64,000 nucleotides of DNA from Brachionus manjavacas (Eukaryota > Rotifera > Eurotatoria > Ploima > Brachionidae). This document shows, piece by piece, positions 37,258 through 47,994 of the stretch. Position 1 is the stretch's first letter; the number at the start of each line of letters is the position of its first letter. The stretch is from assembly GCA_019054805.1 (NCBI GenBank), contig JAHQIY010000011.1:67001-131000 (forward strand), in the 5' to 3' direction. The notes under the pieces were generated by a model. It saw nothing but the letters and a program-made list of their open reading frames with translations. It ran no database searches and was not told where the DNA came from. A program made the translations under genes and the position numbers.

Positions 37258-37450
37258 ACAGTGCCTTTATAAAAAGTCCAGAATCTGAAAAATTACGTAA
37301 TTTTACGTAATTTTTAATTATTTTTAGTAAGCTTACCTAAGATTACGTAATCTAAAAAGAATGTTATTTTTTACGTAAAATTACGTTAGCTTACATTAAA
37401 AAACGTAACTTTTAGTAAAATTATTCCAAAATGTTTAGGACCAAAAAAAA
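37258..37450 (+). repeat. TACGTAA-rich repeat with TACAGTGCC-type end
   Basis: Starts with TACAGTGCCTTTATAAAAAG and has several TTACGTAATTTTACGTAA units up to about 37420. The TACAGT start matches the TACAGTCCCG end of the 53993-54580 element, so this looks like another, diverged member. Its other terminus was not found. Confidence 0.55.
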
Positions 37451-37756
37451 TTAGGTTTTCGGTAAAAAAAAATGTAAAAATTTACTGTTTTTTCCAAAAT
37501 TTTGAAATAATTTTTATTTTAAAAAATAAAAAAAGCTCTAAAAAAAAAAAAAAAAATTTCAAATTTTGGGAAAACAGTCCCAATTTTTTGAGCCCCTTTA
37601 AAAATCAGCGTTTTATTTAAGCTCATTCAAAGAGTTGTAGAATCTTTTAATAGAAAGAAAAAGTATAATGTATATATTTTGACATTATTTTTTGATTGAT
37701 TTAGGTATTGATGGTTTAAATAATAGTCTCCTAATCTTATTTTTCGAGTTAGGTCG

Positions 37757-38233
37757 TTTGTGTATTTAAGATTTTTTAGAATATATGTAAATGGTCATCT
37801 AAATGATCGATGTTCTATTAAAGCAGAAGTTTCATTAGGGTCAGTAATTAGTCCACTATTTTTTTTAGCATTTTCAAAAATGACATAAGAATTTAAATAA
37901 TACAAACTGTAAAAATCGAATATCAAAGAAAAACATTAGAAAATCTTTACAAATCTTTGATAGGATCGACATTCGATTTTCCTTGTTTAAATTCATTCTC
38001 AGAAACTAACATAAAAAAAACACAAGTTATTCAAAATTCAGCAGTTCGATCTATTTTGAAGCTGAAATATAATTCCCTCTTCAAAATGATGCACCACGAA
38101 GATTTCAATAATCTTAAACTACTAACAGTTTCAAATCAATTTTCTGAGTCGAATGAGAGATATGTCAGGGCAGGATTGAGTCATTTTGTTCCATTTGTGG
38201 TCAGACTGGTGGAAGAATAGAGAGTATACTGAA
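37757..38233 (+). pseudogene. LINE family A fragment, interrupted by a MITE
   Basis: Plus-strand pieces RCSIKAEVSLGSVISPLFF (motif B) and, after an internal deletion, FDFPCLNSFSETNIKKTQVI through SERYVRAGLSHFVPFVVRLV at 37957-38220 match the LINE at 17133-19110. The sequence resumes after the MITE at 38569 with matching sequence (ATATCGAAATATCC), so the LINE predates that insertion. Confidence 0.75.
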
Positions 38234-38244
38234 GTTTGGGATCA

Positions 38245-38568
38245 GACTTGTTTTTAAGTCACAGTTAAAGTCAAAGTCACAAAATTTCAAGTCAATGTCA
38301 TGACTTGACTTTTTAAGTCAAAGTTGTGACTTAAGTTAAAGTTTTTTTTAACAAACTTTTATTTGAATTTTTTTCTATTTATTTTTTCATTTAAAATTAA
38401 GTTAAACTGGAGTTCGATAAAATAAATAAAAAATTCAAAGTCCGCCTACAAAAAAAATCACTAACTTGACTTAGTGATTTTTAACTTAGTGATTTGTTAT
38501 AATTTCGGAAACTAACTACTTTTTTTTGTCTTGACTTGACTTATGACTTGTGATTTAAAAACAACTCT
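38245..38568. mobile_element. 324-bp MITE with AAGTCA repeats and 11-bp target duplication
   Basis: GTTTGGGATCA occurs exactly on both sides (38234-38244 and 38569-38579). The ends are imperfect inverted repeats (GACTTGTTTTTAAGTCAC versus AGAGTTGTTTTTAAATCAC). The interior is built from AAGTCA/TGACTT units in both orientations. It splits a LINE family A fragment. No coding capacity. The superfamily is unknown; 9-11-bp duplications occur in Mutator-like elements. Confidence 0.75.
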
Positions 38569-38639
38569 GTTTGGGATCAATATCGAAATATCCAATATAT
38601 TTTTTTTTAATTATAGAAAAAAACAATTTCTTTCTAAAC

Positions 38640-38850
38640 AATTACTTGACAAGTTATGTCAAGTTAATTGTCAAGACAAATACCCTGACAAGTTTATATA
38701 TAAATATCCCTTTTTATTAAACTTTGTATAAACCACAAATAATAAGTTGTAATTTCGAATTCCATTAAATAAACTTTTGACTAAATTAAATTGTTTTATT
38801 TATTTCTTGGCTTAAATTCCTTAACTCCAAATCCGATACTTTACATAATA
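38640..38850 (-). repeat. Ty3/gypsy 3' end or LTR remnant
   Basis: The minus strand from about 38850 reads ATGTAAAGTATCGGATTTGG, then TTTAAGCCAAGAAATAAATA and TTTATTTAATGGAATTC, matching the plus strand at about 255-370 next to the pol tail. A TATATATAAATATCC box lies near 38695. It is a second, isolated copy in the opposite orientation. Confidence 0.6.
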
Positions 38851-39924
38851 AATACTTTAACAGAACAAAAAATTTAATGTCTTAAAATTTATTTGTTTAA
38901 ATGGAAAAATAAAATCATTTTATAATTTGAATCAATGAATAAATTAAAATTATGAAAATCATTAGATTGATTAAGTTTTAAAATTTGATCTGAAACTTCA
39001 ATCAGTCAAATCAAGATGTATCGAATATCTAACTCCTCCTGTGTAATTGCTACCTTAAAATTTCTTTTTTCTTTCCTTAACTTTTAAATATTTAAACAAG
39101 TCTAATCTCTAGCTATTTCTCTGTATTTAACTCAAATTGTCAAAAATTTCAAAGCATATACATATAAAATTCTTGTTTTAATTTTAAGTGTTTATAAACA
39201 TTTACGATCTATAATTGTTTTATTTATTTATTTGTTTTCTGTACCTTTCGGAAAAAAAAAGATAAAAAAACAACATAAAATTAAATTGTTTAAAATAAAA
39301 CGAAAATAACTTAATTCGAAATTTTTTTTTAATAAATTAATTTTAGCCATTAATTTAGTTTAAAAAAATAATCATAATTTTAAAAAAAAATTTTCTAATT
39401 TAAATTTCAATTTAAAATAGCCCAAATAGAGAAAAAATTAATTTTCGATTGTTTTGTATTTATTAATTAATCTCATTCGTACAACCCATACAAGGTGTTG
39501 TTTGAAAACTCCGAATCCTAGAATCAGATTTCAAATTTGATAACTTGATAATTTTTCTATATTTTAAAAATGACATAACATTCAGCTGGTCAATCACTTT
39601 TTTATTTTAAAATATTTTATTCTAAGATAAGTATCAAAAGTTTTGAAATTAGTTCGATATATTTTCAGGATGTCAATGGTTTGTATAAAAACTCTAAGTT
39701 TTTCATAAAAAATTTTTTATCTTTAATTTTTGTTAAATTTGATTTTTTGAATTGTAAAAAAATTATTCTAAATTTAAATATTAAATTTCAATTATGAAAA
39801 TTCGACATTAATTTTACATTAATTTCAAAAACTATTTTTTGTGCATTAATTTTATTCTAATTATCTATTTTTATAATAATTTAATAATAATTTGAAAAGC
39901 AATTATTTCTATTATGTAAAATAT

Positions 39925-39955
<31 letters not shown>

Positions 39956-40997
39956 ATTTAAAATTTTTATAATTAAATTTTATTCTTTCTTTCAGTCTTA
40001 AAACCTGAAGAAGGCCATTTGGTCGAAACGCGTCGTGACAATTTAATTTTTATTCGAAAGTTCTTTAAAATAAATATTTTTTAAAAAATAATCGTAATTT
40101 CTAATTATAAAGTATCAAAAGTATCTGTTTTATTACTTTATCTCGTTAATTTCTTGGAAGTAATGTAATTTTTACTTTTCCTAATCGCCACATATTTTTT
40201 TGTTAACAACCAAAGATCGGTCTTTTGGAGACAGGACCATTAGTCTATTTTGAATTGATTAAGCTTGAACCTTTAAAAAAAAAACAATCCTTTTATTTAT
40301 TTTAACTAAAAATATTTTTTTCAAATTTTGATTGAAATTTTTGAGATTTCAATTTAATAATAAAATTTATAAAATATAAAAAAATTATCTTTTAAAATGC
40401 CATCTTGGATTTTTGTTACAAATCATTTACAAAATATTTTTATTAAACAAGTTTTAAAATAAATAAGACTTAAAAATCCGACAATTCAAAGTCTAATTCT
40501 CAACCATAAAATAAATTCACATTTTAGTATTTGTTCGGAAACGAGACAAAAATTCTTTTCTCTTTCTCTCTCTCACTCTCTCGTTCTCTTTCTAAGCTGA
40601 GAGAATACTTTTGATTTTTTCTGAATACATAAAATACTTTCATTGATTCCATCTAATTTCTAAACACACCAATCTGATATTAACAAATATTTATTTTTAT
40701 TCTATAGTATCAAAACAAACAATCTCTATTTTTTCTTGTGACCGAAACATTTCATTCACATCATTTTCACTTATCTAAAATTTGGTCAAAAACAGCCAAT
40801 TTCTCTTCTATACACAACCCTTTCAATATTCCAAAAATACTCCACAATTAAAAATACAATCTAGGACGTTTAAATTCAATTGTTTCCATTTCATAGTGAG
40901 CTCAATTCCATTTTTATTTTTAGGTTTTCTATTTGCCTCAAAATTTAAATAAATCATTAAAAACCAAACAATATTTTGATCATTTTAATTAAGTCCA
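38851..40997. other. Non-coding interval upstream of the NOX gene
   Basis: Contains a short plus-strand LINE family A tail match at about 39010-39065 (CTCCTGTGTAATTGCTACC), a minus-strand LINE-type tail at about 39220-39255, a long T run near 39930-39955, a CCTGAAGAAGGCC / GGTCGAAACGCG motif at 40006-40034, and a CT microsatellite near 40560-40590. No coding exon was found, and no EF-hand exons were seen ahead of the NOX gene. Confidence 0.5.
40006..40040 (+). repeat. Penelope/hammerhead-like terminal motif
   Basis: CCTGAAGAAGGCCATTTGGT then CGAAACGCGTCGTGAC. The CTGANGA and GAAAC blocks flanking a GGCC/GGTC stem resemble the hammerhead-ribozyme core seen in Penelope-like element terminal repeats. 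One extra A lies before the stem, and the cleavage-site helix was not resolved, so this is tentative. Confidence 0.35.
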
Positions 40998-43269
40998 ATG
41001 GCACCAAAGAGCCCACAATCTAGACATTCAACTTCCATCCGGCCGTCCATTTTAGTCAAGTTAAAAAAGCTTAAAAAATCAAAATATTTCACTCTAACCT
41101 ATTACCGAAACAACATTTCTTTTTTCACAACTATCTTTGTCTATTTTCTCGTTCAAATCCTACTGGGCATAGGCCAGTACTACTTGTACATTGATAGTAA
41201 CTTGGCAGTGCGCTTTGCACGAGTCGGCGGCATACTTCTCAACTTCAACAGCAGTCTGATCATTCTGCTTGTGCTGAGGCGTTTGGTCACATGGCTCAGA
41301 AACTCCTTGCTAGGACGAAATTTTCTGCCAGTAGACAATTTCCTCAAATTTCACAAATTCATAGGTGTTTTCATCATATTGCTAAGTCTTTTGCACACCA
41401 TCTCCCACTGTATCAATTTATGTAAGCCTCTTCACCTGAAAAAAAAAACAAAACTAAAAATCTAATTTTTTTGCCAAGACTGGCTTAGTGACGAATACAG
41501 GGGTTTAAAAGGCATCACTAGTCTCAATGTGAACAATGTGACTGTAGTGTCCAAGATCATAAACACACTGTCCGAGCTGAACACAACAGATATTAAATTT
41601 CGCCACACAGACGGCCTCTATCAGCTTAACTCCAGCAATAAGACAAACTATGTGTCGGTATCCAGCGCGTCCTATGTAGAACTGCTGTTCACAACCAAAT
41701 CCGGCCTTGGGTGGATTTTGGCGCTGGCTATGCCGACCGGCTGGGCCCTCTGGTTCATCCTGGCGATCATCGAACTCTTCTCAATGCCTTGCATTAGAAA
41801 AAAAGGATACTTTCAAGTCTTCTACTACACTCATTGGCTTCATGTGGTCTACTATGTGTTGTTGATTGTTCATGCCAAAAATTACTGGAAGTGGTTTATT
41901 CTACCTGCCCTACTCATCGTATTTGAGCGTTTGTTCACGTTTATACGTGTCAAATCGGTCAAATACGGGGACACGTTTATCAAGGATGTCAATTTGCTTT
42001 CGTCAAAAGTGCTTTTTAGTTATTTTTCTTGGTTTGGATAAAATTTTAATTCTAATACTAGGTTACCCAATTGATAATACCCCGTCCAGCTAATTTTAAA
42101 TTCAAATGTGGTGACTATTTATTTATAAAAGTACCTAAAATAGCTCGCTACGAGTGGCATCCGTTCACAATTAGTTCAGCGCCAGAGCTCAAAGGTTTTT
42201 CAAAAAATAGAATTTTTTTTTAAATTTAAAATAATAATTGCTTTGTTTCTAAAGATGAATTGTGGCTGCATGTTAGAAGCCTTGGCAACTGGACAAATAA
42301 ATTGTATGATTACTTTCAGGATTTTTCCAAGAATCAAACAAATGAACTGTACTATACGCCAGCGCGCAAAAATGGACTCACTTTGGAGACCAAGTACGAG
42401 CGCAGAAAGTCAAAGTATGTCGTAATGGTAGACTACAGGAAAAACTCGTCACTTAGCCAAATAGATCAGCAAATTAATGAATCAAACAGTGAAAATAGAT
42501 ATAAAAAAAATTTAAATTTATCTAGTAACATAAAGAATATTTGGATGGAAGTAATTTTGTCTTTTTTTTATTTAAAAAATTATTTTTTTTGTTCATTTTT
42601 TTGAATAAAGATTGCGATTGACGGACCGTACAGTACGCCTACTAGTCGAATATTCGACTCGGAGCATGTTATACTAATTGCTGGCGGAATCGGTGTGACT
42701 CCGTTTGCGAGCATACTTCAGAGTTTGTGGTTCAAATATTCCAAGTCGTTGAAGACATGTCCGAGCTGCTCGCATCAATGGTACGATCAAATGGACAAAA
42801 AAAAATTGAAGCGGGTCGACTTTGTTTGGGTCAACCGCGACTATCAATCGTTCGAGTGGTTCATTGAGCTCTTGGGACAAATAGAACTTCAACAGATTAA
42901 TTCAAACAAAGACAAGAGGTTCATCGGGCTCCATTTGTACATGACATCGGCCAATAAAGTGCACACAATAAAGCCTTTGGACAGCCCTGATTTTGACAAA
43001 AATGGACAGATAGAAACCAAAATTGACCACTTTACACTGCAGCTAAATCCCGGAAGACCTGATTTTGATCAAGTACTTTCTTTTTCTTTTCTTATTTTTG
43101 TTAAACTTTAAAAGAATAATTTGGTGTTTTTGTTTAGTTGTTTAGCGAAATATCAACTTCGAGTGAGAAAAAAATTGATGTGTTTTTTTGTGGTAATAGA
43201 GATTTTGGTAAACACGTACAAAAAAAGTGCTACGCTCATGATTTTAAATTTCACAAGGAATATTTTTAA
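40998..43269 (+). CDS. NOX5-like NADPH oxidase, six exons, no EF-hands seen
   Basis: Exons 40998-41421, 41479-42008, 42062-42194, 42255-42550, 42611-43072 and 43138-43269 join in phase and give 658 residues. Haem-ligand histidines fit NOX spacing: His119/His133 (14 apart) in FHKFIG...LLHTISH and His260/His273 (13 apart) in THWLHVVYYVLLIVHA. The FAD motif HPFTISSAP is at 351-359, an NADPH-binding GGIGVTPF at 486-493, and the C-terminus ends in the family's terminal Phe. NOX5-specific stretches include DVNLLSSKVTQLI, SEHVILIAGGIGVTPFASIL and CPSCSHQW. Role: membrane flavocytochrome that passes electrons from NADPH to oxygen to make superoxide. Human NOX5 has about 170 N-terminal residues of calcium-binding EF-hands. 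An in-frame TAA lies seven codons before this ATG and no such exons were found upstream, although a possible acceptor (ATTAAG) sits just before it. Five introns are 53-65 bp. Confidence 0.94.
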
Positions 43270-43815
43270 ACTATTTAGTTTATCACTTTTTTTCGTATTT
43301 AGAATTATTTGTTGACTAGGTCTTAATATAGAATTTATATTTTAATAAACTAATTTTGTTTCATTTTATTTTTTAAACCAAGATAATTCAGCCTAGGTAT
43401 GACATAAAATAGAAAATGGCGAATTTGGAATATTTTCTAGAACAGACGTGTAATGTAAAATGGGACAATAGAAAGATTGCTATAACTAATTCTTTATTTA
43501 ATGAAAAGATTATCTATAATAATAAAAAAGAATTGTTTGAATATGGAATGAAGTACGTGAGAAGATTTTTAAAAAGAATAAAGATTTATTTAATTTACAT
43601 GTAAATATTTCCAAATAAGGAAAAAATGAATTCTAATAAGTTCTAGTTGAAAAATTTTTCAAGACATCAACTATTAATATAATATAAACCAACTTAAAGA
43701 AAATCTGAAGTTTAATCTGATTTCTAATGATGGTATATCTGATTCAATTTGGTTATGTCTTTGCAATTTAAAATTAAAACATTACAAAACTCTCCTAAAT
43801 GAGCTAATTCAAAAT

Positions 43816-44047
43816 AAAAGAAATTCATGAATTTTGGTCCAAATTATCTTGCTTTCTAACTTTCATGCCTTTTTCTATTTTCGAACTAATGTTCCTTTTT
43901 TATTTTTGGAATTTTATTTTTAGGTAATAATTTTTCATTTTTTTAAAAAAAACACAAAAACACAACTAAAAAAAAAAAAAAAAATTATTTATCTTTATTT
44001 TCTTTTACTTCTCCTTAAAGGAGGTTAATTCAATTCAATAAATAAAT
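43816..44047 (+). repeat. Dispersed repeat R1, copy 2
   Basis: Near-identical to the reverse complement of 31921-32150: same GAATTTTGGTCCAAATTATC start, same CTCCTTAAAGGAGG hairpin (44011-44024) and same TTAATTCAATTCAATAAATA tail. The few differences are mainly in A-run lengths. It begins shortly after the NOX gene. Confidence 0.85.
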
Positions 44048-44574
44048 ATTCCCCTCTTTTAAAATGTTATCGTCTCAATAGTCAAATTGTCTCTCTCAAT
44101 CGGTTAACAATTGAATCTATTGAATTTAATAACATCTCCATCTCAGTTCTAATTTGTATTTTATTAATTTTTCATTGCTATTTAAGAGAAAACATTTAAT
44201 CAGAGTGAATAGGCATAAGCTAAAAAAATTGATAATATAGAGTAGATAAAATATTCTAAAATAATCATCACTTTTGTCTTTAAATCATTAAAATATTTTT
44301 CATAAATTCTTTTTTATTGGTCTCAAATGTTTTATCTCAAAATTTAAATTGATTATTTCGCATTAAATATTTTATCTCGTCTAAATTAAACATTATATAC
44401 TATTATATACTTTCGAGTTAAAAATGTCTAATCTTTTTTATTTAATTAATATCCATGTTCGTAAAATAAAATTTTCATTTTGTTTCTTTTTAAAATCTCG
44501 TTTTTAATGGATCGTCTATTTTAATAAAATCAGAATCCCTTTCAAACGGAATTTAAGTACCATGCAAACTAATA

Positions 44575-44775
44575 ACTAATAGCAATTACATCATGGAGTT
44601 AGGTATTCAATATATCTTGATTCGAAACCCGCTTTGTAGTTATATATCTTGACAGTAAATGGAAAAGCATTGACTCATGACTCTATGACCCAGTCCTCTC
44701 CCAACTTATCTTTCACTCAATTCATTAAACCGATTCGAAACTGTTAGTAATTTAAAACTAGCAAAAGTCTCATGA
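44575..44775 (-). pseudogene. LINE family A C-terminal fragment
   Basis: The minus strand matches the region of the LINE at 17.2-17.4 kb (TTAGGTATTCAATATATCTT GATTCGAAACC in plus orientation, and the SNR-F-ELSER block) with several indels and stops. Confidence 0.65.
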
Positions 44776-44779
44776 TAAA

Positions 44780-45891
44780 ATTACAGAAAAAATCATTTCT
44801 GCTTCACATAAAAGCATTCCTTGCCTATCTCAGAAAATCTACAAAACCAGTAAAAAGAATAAAGATTTAGTCTGCTTAAAGAAAGAACATTAACCAGATA
44901 AAAGAACGTTGGAAAGTTAGAAGAATCAAGTAAAAATTTAATCTTCTAACATTTTTGATAAAGGCCTCTTTAAAAAAATTCTGGAACCAAAATTGGTTTG
45001 ATTACTGACCCACTAACCCACTGACAAGTAGAACTTTTGAAAAAAAAATTAAGATCAAAAAAAGGATCAAATTTAATCTCAAATGAATTAAAAACAAATA
45101 AAGAAAAGTGAAAATGCTTCGGAGAACTCTTTTCTTCAATATTTAGTCCTAATTCAGCTTTTATTGATACTGAGAAAGATATAATTAATTCTAACTCTAA
45201 ATTTTTAAAAAGTTATAATCATGGTTGTCTTAATGATCCAATTTGCTTAAATGAATTAATTTTGCCTTTAAAAAGATTGAAAAATGAATTGGAATTAAGA
45301 CCTGACCATATTCATAACTTAATAATGTATAATAACTTACCTAGAGATTCACAAATAGAAATCATGGAACTTTATAGTTTTTCTCTTCTAGAAGTTAGAG
45401 TTCCGAAAGCATGGAAAACTTCGATATAAATATACTATTATACTATTAATTTCTTGTTTGTCGCTTGATCTACAAAAATATCGATAAAAGACACTGTTGA
45501 TGGAGTGGCAGTGTGTGTTTGTAAACGTTTAAATCTTTGAATTGTGTTTGTAAAAGATCAGTAAAAAATCTTTACTCACAACATATTTTAAATTACAGGC
45601 CAATTAGTGTAACAATTTAATTTCTTTTTAATTCCAAAAATTTTGGAGTCATTTAATAGAAAAAAAAGAGGTTGCTGCTTGTTTTTTGATAAATCCAAAG
45701 CCTTTGATAGGGTGAGGCATGAAGGTTTTGTTTCTAAATTGATTAAAATGAATCCACCTCATTACTTGACTAACTCGATTAGATCCTTTCTAGACTCTTG
45801 GACATTTAAGGTAAAAGTGAATGATCACCTGAGCGAAGAATACCAAATAACTGCAGGTGTCCCTCAAGGCATAGTAATTATTAATCAGTAA
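44780..45891 (+). pseudogene. LINE family A fragment, pre-RT to RT motif B
   Basis: Plus-strand frames with stops: CLNDPICLNELILPLKRLKN and LRPDHIHNL near 45220-45320, VPKAWKTS near 45405, then 45643-45891 with CCLFFDKSKAFDRVRHEGF (motif A) and DHLSEEYQITAGVPQGIVI (motif B), after which the frame ends. A hairpin plus AATA tail at 46017-46074 may be its 3' end after a deletion. Confidence 0.75.
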
Positions 45892-46016
45892 CATGTAAAA
45901 TGTATCACATGAAACACCTTTTTTCAATTTAACTTTACTTACATTTTATTTTAGCTACTTTAATTTATTTTGATTTTTTATTTTAATTTGTTTATTTTTT
46001 ATAATTTATTCTGAGG

Positions 46017-46074
46017 GAGCTCTAGCTCGGTAAAGAAAACAAATAAATGATTAAAATAAATAAATACTAATTTC
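46017..46074 (+). repeat. LINE-type 3' tail: hairpin plus AAATAAAT
   Basis: GAGC-TCTA-GCTC (46017-46028), then GGTAAAGAAAACAAATAAAT. The reverse complement of 25242-25275 has the closely related AGCTCGGTACAGAAAACAAA. Confidence 0.65.
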
Positions 46075-46320
46075 AAATTAATAAATGACCTAGAGAATCA
46101 AAAATTGCAGTATTTCTATCGAGAAGGGGTTGTGAAAATTAACGTCAAATTATTCTAATATCAAAAATATGATGTCAAAAAACTAATGCCACAATATTTT
46201 TTGTCAAAATATAATTTAAGAAAATAATGCTAAATTGATTTATTACTAATTAAAACCAAATTAGAAATTCTAGAGATAACTTTGGGTCTCGCCGTATTGT
46301 TCAGAATCTCAGATGCTAAT

Positions 46321-47082
46321 TGAACTTATTACTTTTTCAGCAATTTTTTTGCGTAAGCTACAGATTGCAGCGTCTCGATTTTTTTCGAAATACGTTTGCT
46401 TGATTCGTTCCCACCGGCTCTCCACATACGTTTTACTTCATCTTCCATCTTCTCTGATGTAATAGCAGCATTGTTGTCTTCTGTTAATTTTCTTTTTGCG
46501 CCCTACTTGCGTTTGACATAGCAGCTTTCCAGTTTCATGGTTCATTAAAGAAAGAATATAGTTGAAAAGCGGCCCCTATCGATCTTCGTCTAACTCATCT
46601 AGAAATTGTGTAATACTTTGTGATTTTCAGCCTGAACATTCATTTGATTAGATTGCGAAGTAAAATTCCGAGAGATCATTAATGGTTACTAGCTGGGCAT
46701 ACACAATCTTGTGATTATAATTTCCACTTTCTTGTTTGTCGCTTGATCTTTTAATGATCGTGTCTTCGTCGTCATAAATTGCTCCTTCAGTATCAAACCA
46801 ATACTCGTATAGTTATTGAATTAACAGACAAAGTACCATCAAACAGTGATCAATCTTGTTTGAACATTTGTATTGCACTTTGATTAAATCAAAACTCAGC
46901 TCTTTATCTTTGTCTTTTTTTGACATTTGCTGAGCTTTCTGGCCCAGTTGGATGCGAGCATAATCTACCAGTGAACAGTCTTTTTGAACTCTCATATGTT
47001 TGACCAGCACAAACATATTGGGATTGTGACTAGTTATCATTTTGTTAGATCGGAAAAAAAAACAAGTAAAATGTGAATTCAT
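46321..47082 (-). pseudogene. Decayed intronless reading frame of unknown family
   Basis: A single minus-strand frame can be followed for about 250 codons, broken only by five or so stop codons. Parts are HNPNMFVLVKHMRVQKDCSL, IQLGQKAQQMSKKDKDKELS, WFDTEGAIYDDEDTIIKRSS, QFLDELDEDR, LFNYILSLMNHETGKLL and VESRWERIKQTYFEKNRDAA. The composition is balanced and richer in GC than the surroundings, which is why I take it as former protein-coding sequence; the lack of introns suggests a retrocopy. A 22-base piece (TTTCTTGTTTGTCGCTTGAT) is also present near 45459. I cannot name the family. Confidence 0.5.
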
Positions 47083-47994
47083 GTTCGTCTTAAATCAAGG
47101 GTATAAATAAACTTTGAATTGTGATTGTAAAAGTTTAAATCAATTGAAAAAAAAAGGTTTTTAATTAAATTCTTACTTATTATTATATTATTAGAAAATC
47201 ATTTGAAAACGTATTTATTAAAAATATTATCAATCATTGTTTTTTTGTTACTGTGCCATAACAATGTATTAGAGTGTATTTAATTTTTGTTGAATTAAAA
47301 GCAATTGTTTTTGCATGACTAAGTGATTTGTTTACAATATTTTTAAAACATCCAAAGCATAGTAAGATTTTATTCAAATTTCGGTTTTAAAAACAAACAA
47401 CTATGAGCAAAAAATAAAAAAGTGAGAAAAAATAAAAAAAAGTTTATAATCTTATTTATTTGTTAAAATGTAGTCATTTTATTAATAAATCAATCGGGTA
47501 TCGACTAAGATACCAATAAACGAGAGAGAGAAAACCAAAAAGAGAGATAATTTTTTTCAGACAAAAAAAAAAAAGACTAAACAAAAATATATGATTCGAT
47601 CATGTATCAAATTAGCATCATCAAAAAAAGTAAAATCAAAACAAAAAATTCGAACAACATCATCTATCGATAAAAAAATCAGAAAAAAAATCTCTATATA
47701 TATATATATATACCACAAAAGTTACTCGCTTGTTTTACCTTTATTCCTCCGACCTCTACGGAATGTAGCCTAATGCTCTTTTGCGTCAAATATCTTAAAA
47801 GATACTCTACCAAATAGACAATGATGAGGGAACAAAACAGAACAGACAAAAACCACTACAGAACACACTCGCACCGACCCACTGACTAACTATACAACGC
47901 TCTTTTATTCGATTAAAAAAAAAAAGCAAAAAAAAAAGAAAAAATAAAGAGAGAAAGAGAGGGAGAGAGAAAAAAGAGAAGAAGAAAAAAAATG
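47083..47994. other. Non-coding interval downstream of CtBP
   Basis: AT-rich sequence with a GA/GAGAG stretch near 47520-47550 and 47945-47975 and a TA microsatellite near 47693-47712. The right part is the likely 3' UTR of the minus-strand CtBP gene. No gene supported. Confidence 0.5.

Larger units (their letters stand above)
35833..37740. other. Non-coding interval with LINE-type tail and TACGTA repeat
   Basis: AT-rich. Contains a LINE-type 3' tail at 37023-37066 (hairpin CACC-GAATCT-GGTG then TAATTTTT and AATAAATA) and a TACGTAA-rich repeat at about 37258-37450. No gene supported. Confidence 0.5.

Noticed and set aside
43416..43604. 62-codon frame starting MANLEYFLEQ
   Set aside because: Looks faintly protein-like but is short, isolated just after the NOX gene, and shows no motif or flanking exon.
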